From: Bacteroidota bacterium
GTDB lineage: Bacteria; Bacteroidota; Bacteroidia; Bacteroidales; Rikenellaceae
NCBI GenBank assembly: GCA_023443765.1
Contig: JAEZTA010000009.1
Coordinates: 1-28,693, forward strand
DNA: 28,693 bases
Direction of reading: 5' to 3'
Shown piece by piece: positions 21,920 through 28,693 of this stretch; positions within the stretch are counted from its first letter, which is position 1; each line of letters begins with the position of its first letter. The notes below the pieces were generated by a model. It searched no databases, was not told the origin of the DNA, and saw only the letters and a list, made by a program, of their open reading frames with translations. The position numbers were made by a program, and so were the translations under genes.

Positions 21920-24900
21920 TTAGAAGTTAGCCTGGAGACTGAGTGTAAACGTGCGTGCATAAGGGTACGACAGGCCTCGTTCCTGACGGATCGACGAGGA
22001 GTAGAACAGGTCGTTGGCCGCAATTGCAATGCGGAGCATCGACATGCCCAGAAGCCGTTTGTCGGGCCGGTTGAGGTTGTACATGATGCGCAGCGAGTTC
22101 ATGCGTATGAAGTTGTTCTTCTGTACGAAACGCGAACTTGCATAGGTTTTTCCTGCCACGTTGATGCCGCGGTACTTGGCAATGTCGCCCGGCTGTGACC
22201 AGCGGTCGTACAACGCCCGGCGATCCATGTTGTAGGCGATTTTGTCGCTGGATGCGTTCATCGAGGTGTTCTCGATCCGGTTCACCAATGTCTGGTTGTA
22301 CATCTCGCCGCCGAACGAATATTCGAAGCTCGTGTTCAGCGACCAGTTTTTGTAGTTGAGGTTCAGACCGAAGTATCCGCGCAGGTCGGGCTCCGTGTCA
22401 CCCACAATCACCTGATCGGCGGCATTCCATGTGAAGGTGCGTTTGCCGTCCTTGGTGATGAAAATCTCCTGGCCCGTTCCGGGGTCGATGCCCGCCGACG
22501 GTACGGCGTAGATCGCCGTGAGGGATTTACCCTCCTCAAAGAGGAAGACGTTGTCGATTTTGGTTCCCTTGCCTGCTACCTGTGCCTCCATAATCTGCTT
22601 GTTGTAGTCCTGGAGCGCAGCCGAGAGGTTGGTCAGCTTGTTGCGGTTATGCTGGCCGTTGACGAACACATTCAGCTGCCACACTTTCGTGCGGACGGGC
22701 GTTACCGAAAGGTTGAAATCGAAACCCTTGTTCGATACATCGCCCTGGTTGGCCGTGTAGGTCGAGAAACCCGTAGAGGGCAGGATAGACACGTTCGTGA
22801 TGTTGTTGTCCGTGGTGTTCGAATAGTAGTTGAACTCCAGGTTCACGCGGTTCTTCAGGAATGCCACTTCGAGACCTATATTCCGCTTCAGGGTCGTCTG
22901 CCATTTGAGGTTGGGGTTGGCCAGCGACATCAGTTCGGCGCCCGTGATTCCGTCGTACATCGAAAGATATTTGTACATATTCAGAATCTGGCTCAGCACG
23001 AAGTTCGAGTTACCCGTCGTTCCGATATTGGCTTTCAGGGCGATGTTGTCGAAAATGTCCTGGTTCATGAACTTTTCGTTGGCGAGGTTCCACCGCACGC
23101 CCACGGCCCAGAACGACGATACGCGCTGCTTGCTCGCGAAGTTCGAGGAACCGTCGACGCGGTAGCTGGCGTCGACCATGTAACGGTTGTCGAACGAGTA
23201 GTTGACCGTGCCGAATGCACCCACCGTGCGGACGATGCTGCTCGAACCGCCGGGGCGTCCCGTGAGGGGATACTGCGCACCGTCGGAAGGGAACGTCTGC
23301 GCATCGTTCAGGAATCCCGTCACCTTGTAACTGTCGCTCTCCGTCGTGTCCTCCTTGATTTCGCCGCCGAGCACAGCCTGGATGGTGTGGCGTCCGAGCG
23401 TCTTCAGGTAGGAGAGGTTCACCACACCGTAATAGTTCGTCGAGGTGCTGTTGGATTTATCGTAGGAACCGCGGCGGTAAAGCTGTTCGATGGAGTTGTT
23501 GATACTCGTTTCGTCTTCGGTCGCCGCCGTGCTGAACGGCGATATGTACTTTTCGCTCATCCGTTCCTGCCGGTCGTAGGTGAACGAAGCCCGCATGCGC
23601 AGATTGTCGATAATCTCCCAGTTCGCGCCCAGTTGGTACGACAGGCTCAGGTTGTCGCTGCGCGAGAAATTGTTCAGGTAATTCGCCTCGTAGAGGGGGT
23701 TTATCTGAGTTCCCAGCACCGAAGGACCGATGTTCGTCCAGGGGAAGTTGTCGAACATGGGGATGTTGCCGGCCGAAAGGCTCGGGAAATAGTTGCCGTT
23801 GCTATCCTTGATGCGGAATAAGGGAAGCAGCTGGGTGTAGGTCGAAAAGTCGCCGTAGGGCGAATCTTTCGTATCGGTGAATCCTACCTGCAGGTCGCTT
23901 GTCAGCTGGAGCTTACGGGTGTCGTAAATCAACTTCGCACCGCCGCCGTAGGTGTTGCGCGACGAGCCGATCATCACGCCGTCCGAGAAGTTGCCGTTGA
24001 GGTTGACCTGGTAACGCAGCGTGCGGTTGCTGCCCTCTTGTCCGACCTCCGTGCCGCCTTCGAGGAAGAGCGAATGGGAGTGTTTGAAAGCCGTGCGCAG
24101 GGGCTGTGCGAGCCAGTAGGTATCCACGCCGTTCTCGGCCTCTTTTTTCAGCAACATCAGCAGGTTGCGCCGTTCGGGGTCTTCGATGGAGCTGGAGCTG
24201 CTTACCGACGAGAAAACATTCATTTTCTCGTAGTACTGCACGAGCTCTTTCGAGTTCATCAGGTTGTAGGACGACAGGTCGGGGGTTTCGACGCTGGTGT
24301 TCAGCGTGTACGAAATCTGGATGCTGCCTTTCTTGGGCATCTTCGTCGCGATCACGACGACGCCGTTCGCAGCGCGCGAACCGTAGATCGACGAGGCTGC
24401 GGCATCCTTGAGGATCGTGACGCTCTCCACGCGGTTGATGTCGAGGTTGTAAACTTTTTCGACATTTACCTGGAAGCCGTCGAGGATAAAGATCGGTAGC
24501 GTGGTGTAGGTCTGGAGCGTGTTCTCCGAGATGTCGGGCATACTGTTCGCGCCGCGGATTTCGATGCGGTCGGGAATGTAGTTGGGATTCGAACCGAACT
24601 CGCCATTGATGTCCGAAATCACGAACGAAGGGTCGTACACCTGCAATGCTTCGAGCATGTTGGTGGGGTTGATCTTCACCAGGTCCTCGCCCTTCACCTG
24701 CGTCGCCGTACCCGTGAAGCTGTTCTTGGCTTTGGGGACGTAACCCGTAACCACGAGCGCTTCGGATTCGATAACGTCGGCCTTCATCGTGATATCCAGC
24801 GGCTTGTCGCCGATGTTGAGCGTCTGGGTCTTCATGCCGATCATCGATACGATGATCTGCGTTTCGTCGGTCGGTACGCGGAACGAGAAACTACCGTCGG

Positions 24901-25405
24901 CAGCCGTCGAGGTTCCGCGGCGCTTGTCCTTGTTCGCCACCACCGACACGCCGATTACCGGCTTGCCCGCTTCGTCCTTAATCACGCCCGATACCGTGCG
25001 GACCGGTACGGCCTTGGCCATGACACTTACTCCGGCCTGCGTCTGCGCCTTGGGGTCCTGCGAGAGGACGATGGTGTTGTTGATGAACTGATAGGTGAGG
25101 CCCAGCTTCGGGAGGATCGAATCGAGCACGTTTTTCACCGGGACCTGCCGTGCCGAGACATTCACCTTGCGGGAAACGTCGACGTTGTTGTCGCTGTAAA
25201 ATATTTTGTATCCGGTCTGCTTCTGAATCTCGGACAGCAGGGTCGAGAGCGGCTTTTCCTGAAGCTGGAACGTAACTTTGGCCTCTTGCGCATGGAGTGC
25301 ACGGGCGGGGAAGCATGCCAGGATGGCCAGCAGCAGGCATATCCGGAGCAACCGGAAGGGCCGTTTGCCGCATGGCGCCGTGATGTATGAGGTGATGTTC
25401 TTCAT
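21920..25405 (-). CDS. SusC/RagA TonB-dependent outer-membrane transporter with STN domain
   Basis: A 1161-residue transporter. A long signal peptide (to about residue 40, ending ALHAQ) is followed by an STN domain (about 42-116, VTFQLQEKPLSTLLSEIQKQ), a carboxypeptidase-regulatory-like Ig domain (about 137-208), a TonB-box-like segment ending LVVTGY (to 222), a plug and a 22-strand-type barrel ending in Phe. It imports the SusD-bound ligand using TonB energy. The STN domain is absent from the classic starch SusC. Where present, it normally talks to a FecR-type anti-sigma factor, so an ECF sigma pair elsewhere may control the locus. No such pair is in the window. It lies 15 nt after the first SusD. 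Confidence 0.97.
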   Translation of the reverse strand: MKNITSYITAPCGKRPFRLLRICLLLAILACFPARALHAQEAKVTFQLQEKPLSTLLSEIQKQTGYKIFYSDNNVDVSRKVNVSARQVPVKNVLDSILPKLGLTYQFINNTIVLSQDPKAQTQAGVSVMAKAVPVRTVSGVIKDEAGKPVIGVSVVANKDKRRGTSTAADGSFSFRVPTDETQIIVSMIGMKTQTLNIGDKPLDITMKADVIESEALVVTGYVPKAKNSFTGTATQVKGEDLVKINPTNMLEALQVYDPSFVISDINGEFGSNPNYIPDRIEIRGANSMPDISENTLQTYTTLPIFILDGFQVNVEKVYNLDINRVESVTILKDAAASSIYGSRAANGVVVIATKMPKKGSIQISYTLNTSVETPDLSSYNLMNSKELVQYYEKMNVFSSVSSSSSIEDPERRNLLMLLKKEAENGVDTYWLAQPLRTAFKHSHSLFLEGGTEVGQEGSNRTLRYQVNLNGNFSDGVMIGSSRNTYGGGAKLIYDTRKLQLTSDLQVGFTDTKDSPYGDFSTYTQLLPLFRIKDSNGNYFPSLSAGNIPMFDNFPWTNIGPSVLGTQINPLYEANYLNNFSRSDNLSLSYQLGANWEIIDNLRMRASFTYDRQERMSEKYISPFSTAATEDETSINNSIEQLYRRGSYDKSNSTSTNYYGVVNLSYLKTLGRHTIQAVLGGEIKEDTTESDSYKVTGFLNDAQTFPSDGAQYPLTGRPGGSSSIVRTVGAFGTVNYSFDNRYMVDASYRVDGSSNFASKQRVSSFWAVGVRWNLANEKFMNQDIFDNIALKANIGTTGNSNFVLSQILNMYKYLSMYDGITGAELMSLANPNLKWQTTLKRNIGLEVAFLKNRVNLEFNYYSNTTDNNITNVSILPSTGFSTYTANQGDVSNKGFDFNLSVTPVRTKVWQLNVFVNGQHNRNKLTNLSAALQDYNKQIMEAQVAGKGTKIDNVFLFEEGKSLTAIYAVPSAGIDPGTGQEIFITKDGKRTFTWNAADQVIVGDTEPDLRGYFGLNLNYKNWSLNTSFEYSFGGEMYNQTLVNRIENTSMNASSDKIAYNMDRRALYDRWSQPGDIAKYRGINVAGKTYASSRFVQKNNFIRMNSLRIMYNLNRPDKRLLGMSMLRIAIAANDLFYSSSIRQERGLSYPYARTFTLSLQANF

Positions 25406-25420
25406 CTGCTTGATCTTTGG

Positions 25421-26794
25421 TTATTTGATGATGGGGAGTGACTTGTTGCCGACTTCGGCGATCTGCGAACCGTCGTATGCCGTCAGGTTCCGGTTGAGGC
25501 GCTTGTAGTAGTGGAAACGTACGCCTTCACCCATGAATTCATAACGGTACTGGAGTTCGATGGCAGCCTCCAACTGTGCGGCCGTGGCCGTTTCAGGCAG
25601 TTGCAGGGATTCGCTGTTGCGTTCTTTCGCAAATTCGTTGAAACGGAGGATTCCCGTTGCCAACTGGTTCGATTTGGCAGCGGCTTCCGCGGCCATGAGG
25701 TATACCTCGCCGATCTTGATCATGGGGATTCCCGGCACGGTCTTCCAGTTGTTGAGCTTGCTCGTCGGCGCGAATTTCGTGCGCATCGTGTTGTTGCTGT
25801 CGAACCAGTTGCGCCGGCGGTCGTCGGCATTCAAATCGTTCACATTGACCTGCGTGGAGAGGGTTACGCCTTTCTTGGCAGGGTCGAACAACTCTTCCGA
25901 CAGGGCGCAGAATCCCTTGTCCGAAGAGGGCAGTGCGAAGATGTACTCCGCCGAGAACGAGTAGTCGGTTCCCGAAACGGTGCGCACGAAGTTGTAACCG
26001 CCCTTGGTAATGATCTTATCCAACTGTTTGTAGGCTTCGCCGTAGCTTTCCGGCGAGCCTTTGCTCATCAGCGCGCGGGCCTCAGCCGCCAGACAGGCGT
26101 AGTAGTTGAATTTCCAGACACGGCTCGCGGGTCGGGTGCCGATCAGCGTGTTGTCGTCGTAATCGACGCCTGTCACGATCGGGTCGTACGTGGAGAGTTC
26201 GGTCGCTGCCGTTGCCAGTTCGCTGATGACTTTGTCGGTAAGCTGTGCGGTCGTCATCGGCACGCCGGCGCTCTTCGTGCCGTCTATCCAGAGGAGGTTG
26301 GACGCCGTGTTGTCGACCGCATAGGCCGGGCTGTACAGCTTCAGGAGTTCGAAGTGCAGGAATGCCCGCAGGGCCCTGGCCTCGGCGATCATCATTTCGC
26401 GCGAACCTGCTACGAACAGGACATCGGACTTTGCCGCGAACAGTTCGAGGATGTCGTTGCACTGGTAGATGGCTGCATAGAGTTTGGTATATGCCTCTGC
26501 GGCGATTTCCCGGGCCATCGGGCTGCTGAAATCCATTTTCGTCCACTCTTCGGCCCCGGCGTAGGGTACGAATGTCTGGGAGAGGAATTCCACGCCGCCC
26601 AGCGTGAGGTTTGAACCGTAGAGTTCGTCGGCGCGCAGTCCGGCGTAAATGCCGTTCATGTAGTCGCGGAAGGACGCTTCGTTATCGAAAACCTTGGCTC
26701 CCGATGTGCCTCCTCCCTTGGGCTCCACCTCGAACCACTTGTTGCACGAGGTGGCTGCCAGGAGCAGGAGTGCGGTATATATCAATTTTTTCAT
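25421..26794 (-). CDS. SusD/RagB family nutrient-uptake lipoprotein (first pair)
   Basis: A 457-residue SusD-type lipoprotein: signal peptide to Cys17 (LLAATSC), then NKWFEVEPKG, and the family core ALRAFLHFELLKLYSPAY with the C-terminal VYLMAAEAAAKS and YRYEFMGEGVRFHYYKRLNRN. It is clearly paralogous to the other SusD in the window (both have a KVF-N-E start block and a LYG-L block) but about 65 residues shorter. It follows its own SusC by 15 nt and precedes the second SusC by 15 nt, which points to one transcript. Confidence 0.95.
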   Translation of the reverse strand: MKKLIYTALLLLAATSCNKWFEVEPKGGGTSGAKVFDNEASFRDYMNGIYAGLRADELYGSNLTLGGVEFLSQTFVPYAGAEEWTKMDFSSPMAREIAAEAYTKLYAAIYQCNDILELFAAKSDVLFVAGSREMMIAEARALRAFLHFELLKLYSPAYAVDNTASNLLWIDGTKSAGVPMTTAQLTDKVISELATAATELSTYDPIVTGVDYDDNTLIGTRPASRVWKFNYYACLAAEARALMSKGSPESYGEAYKQLDKIITKGGYNFVRTVSGTDYSFSAEYIFALPSSDKGFCALSEELFDPAKKGVTLSTQVNVNDLNADDRRRNWFDSNNTMRTKFAPTSKLNNWKTVPGIPMIKIGEVYLMAAEAAAKSNQLATGILRFNEFAKERNSESLQLPETATAAQLEAAIELQYRYEFMGEGVRFHYYKRLNRNLTAYDGSQIAEVGNKSLPIIK

Positions 26795-26809
26795 ACTTGT
26801 TCGCTTGTT

Positions 26810-28693
26810 TTAGAAGGTTGCCTGAAGGGAGAGAATAAAGCTGGAGGCATAGGGGTAGTAGAGTCCGTGCGGAGTCTTCACCGACGAGGAGTACCAGAGG
26901 TCGTCGCACGTGAAGCTCACTTTCAGGCTTTGCATGCGCATCACCGAAGCGATCTTCCGGGGGAAGGCGTAACCGATACGCAGCGACGAGAGTGAAAGGA
27001 CGTTGCGCGTCGCGACGAAGCGCGACGAAGCATAATCGGCCGCATCGGCAACGCCCTGATAAGCGGCGCCCTTGTTCGAGGGGCTCCATTTGTCTTCGGC
27101 CGCTTTCGGGACATTGACGCCGTAGCCTGCGAGGTCTACGGCCTGCTGGGTGTAAACGTCGTAGAATTTGCCGCCCAGCGAGTAGGAGAATACCGCCGCG
27201 AAATCGAAATTGCGGTAGGATGCCGTTGCGCCAAACGTACCGCGCAGTTTCGGGGTCATGCTGCCCTGATATTCCAGATCGGCGACCGTCGGGGTGTTCG
27301 ATACCGAGCCGTCGCGCAGGTAGAACTTCTCGCGGCCGGTTTCGGCGTCGATTCCCGCCGAGCGCAGGGCGTAGATGCCGTCTGCCGCATCGCCCTCGGC
27401 CATACCGCCGAAGTAACGCTGTGTGAAGCTGTTGCTGTTGTACAGCGTCGATGTATAGTCGGGCAGTTCGGTGATCTTGCTGCGGTTGACGACGCCTTTG
27501 GCAAAGATCGTCAGGTCGATGTCGCTGCGGTTGCGGAGCACCCCGGCCGATACGAGGAACTCCAGACCCGAGTTCCGGATTGCGCCGCTGTTGGCATAGC
27601 GGTATCCCGGCCCGAAGGCGGTGCTCTGCTGCTCCATCGTCAGGATGTCTTTCGACAGCGTGTTGTAGTATTTCACGGCGATGTCGACGGTGCTGATGCG
27701 TCCGCTTACGCCGACGTTGACGTTACGCGTCGCTTTCCATTTCAGCCCGGGATTGTAGTAGTTGGTGTGGAACAGCGCCACCAGCCCCTGGTTGTAGGGT
27801 ATTAGGGTTCCCATGCCGTTCAGGTAGGGGTTGTCTGTGTTGTAGCTGTACAGCGGATTGACAAACCCGTAGTCGAACTGGTAACCTGCCGTACTGCCGT
27901 ATCCGGCTGTCAGGGTGAGTTTGCCGATCAGTCCGGAATCGTCGATCAGGGCTTTCTTCAGGTCGTAGGCGGCGGTCAGCCCGTAGGAACCGGCCGTGCG
28001 CTTGTCGGGGGCCAGCATCGAGGACTTGTCCAGCCGGCCCGAGAGGTCGACGAAAAGTTTGTCGTCGAAACTCCACGAAACGATTCCGTAGCCGCTCATC
28101 ACGCGCTCGTAAGTCTCTGTTCCCTCAGGGCGGCCCGGGGCGTAACGCTGTGCGAAGGAGACGTAGTTCATGTGGTCGCTCGACATACCCACGCCCATGA
28201 ACGCGTCGTCGGTCATCGTCGCCGAGTAAACTTCCATGCCGAGCGTCGCGCGCAGGGTATGGCGTTCGCGTTCGAGGCGGTAATCGGCCCACAGCCGCTC
28301 CTGATAGCAGGCCAGACGGTTGCGGACGATGCGGTAGCGACCTTTCTGGTCGATTTCGTCGATGGTGTAATCCTTGAACAGCAGCGACATCGGCGAGGTG
28401 AACTCCGACCGCTTGTCGTGGTCCTGCGTGAGGTTGAATTGCCCGGCGATGCTGAACCGGTCGTCGATGATCCAGCGCACAGTCAGGTTATTGTTCACGC
28501 GCGAGATCTTGTTCTCGGCAAGACTGCTCAGCGAAGTTTCGTAGAGCGGCGATTCCTGCTCGCTGAAGGTCCCTTCGCCCAGTATGTCGTAAGCCACGCC
28601 ACGCTCGTCTGCCGGAGCGTAGTAGGGATTCATCCGCGCCCAGCCGGACATCGACCCGTAGGTCGATTCCGTTGCGTCGATCATGTCGACGCT
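26810..28693 (-). CDS. SusC/RagA TonB-dependent outer-membrane transporter, C-terminal part (partial)
   Basis: At least 627 codons are open to the right edge, so the N-terminus (signal peptide, any STN domain, plug) is outside the window. The visible part is all barrel: alternating aromatic strands, the KWKATRNVNVGVSGR segment typical of SusC, GTFGATASYRNFDFAAVFSYSLGGK, and the terminal SRFVATRNVLSLSSLRIGYAFP leading to SLQATF with the C-terminal Phe needed for barrel insertion. The last 150 residues closely parallel the other SusC here, so the two are paralogues. Its SusD starts 15 nt later. Confidence 0.93.
   Translation of the reverse strand, partial: SVDMIDATESTYGSMSGWARMNPYYAPADERGVAYDILGEGTFSEQESPLYETSLSSLAENKISRVNNNLTVRWIIDDRFSIAGQFNLTQDHDKRSEFTSPMSLLFKDYTIDEIDQKGRYRIVRNRLACYQERLWADYRLERERHTLRATLGMEVYSATMTDDAFMGVGMSSDHMNYVSFAQRYAPGRPEGTETYERVMSGYGIVSWSFDDKLFVDLSGRLDKSSMLAPDKRTAGSYGLTAAYDLKKALIDDSGLIGKLTLTAGYGSTAGYQFDYGFVNPLYSYNTDNPYLNGMGTLIPYNQGLVALFHTNYYNPGLKWKATRNVNVGVSGRISTVDIAVKYYNTLSKDILTMEQQSTAFGPGYRYANSGAIRNSGLEFLVSAGVLRNRSDIDLTIFAKGVVNRSKITELPDYTSTLYNSNSFTQRYFGGMAEGDAADGIYALRSAGIDAETGREKFYLRDGSVSNTPTVADLEYQGSMTPKLRGTFGATASYRNFDFAAVFSYSLGGKFYDVYTQQAVDLAGYGVNVPKAAEDKWSPSNKGAAYQGVADAADYASSRFVATRNVLSLSSLRIGYAFPRKIASVMRMQSLKVSFTCDDLWYSSSVKTPHGLYYPYASSFILSLQATF

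Noticed and set aside
22649..23821. A 390-codon plus-strand open frame opposite the second SusC
   Set aside because: It lies fully within the barrel-coding region of a convincing SusC and is Arg/Val/His-rich without domains.
25511..26614. A 367-codon plus-strand open frame opposite the first SusD
   Set aside because: It is a mirror frame of a clear SusD gene, with no signal, promoter or known domain.
1..28693. CRISPR arrays, insertion sequences, integrases, tRNA or rRNA genes
   Set aside because: No regularly spaced repeats, transposase-like proteins or cloverleaf-like intergenic segments were seen. All gaps are shorter than about 215 nt and are accounted for by promoters, terminators or hairpins.

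Overview
The window is a chromosomal segment of a high-GC Bacteroidota, most likely Bacteroidales and close to Alistipes. Support for this comes from the SusC/SusD pairs, the DUF4831, DUF4843 and DUF5117-type proteins, and three promoters with the Bacteroidota signature (TTTG, 19-20 nt, TAnnTTTG). The genus is inferred from composition and gene content and was not tested.

Bases 1-8105 are mostly housekeeping genes. The tail of a SecF-type translocase subunit ends at a strong terminator (264-298). A promoter at 338-369 then drives a very compact plus-strand operon whose genes overlap or lie 1-2 nt apart: a YbbR-like membrane protein, coaE, folP, an unknown membrane protein, a LolD-like ATPase, a small subtilase, a TIGR02757 protein and a trmN6-like methyltransferase. 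A second promoter (6168-6198) serves a DUF4831 protein and an AlkD-like repair protein. The latter collides tail-to-tail with a thioredoxin gene, sharing 4 nt of stop codons. Bases 8180-11957, all minus strand, hold a UXS-like sugar-nucleotide epimerase that lacks the usual catalytic Tyr, and a three-gene operon read from a promoter at 11927-11957: LUD protein, DP-repeat lipoprotein, radA.

Bases 11982-28693 look like one long minus-strand transcription unit that starts outside the window and ends at a clean terminator (11982-12012). In reading order it contains a SusC (5' part missing), a SusD, a second SusC with an N-terminal STN domain, a second SusD, a DUF4843 lipoprotein, a PKD-like lipoprotein, a strong intergenic hairpin, a YiiX-like papain-fold hydrolase, and two homologous 850-880 residue DUF5117-type metalloprotease proteins. 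No glycosidase, sulfatase or polysaccharide lyase is present. I infer a protein, peptide or peptide-conjugate acquisition locus rather than a glycan locus.

The most striking point is in the protease pair. The upstream member has an intact HEVGH...H zinc site and Met-turn. Its translationally coupled partner keeps the fold landmarks but has lost all three zinc-ligand histidines, the catalytic Glu and the Met-turn. This suggests an enzyme plus pseudoenzyme complex.
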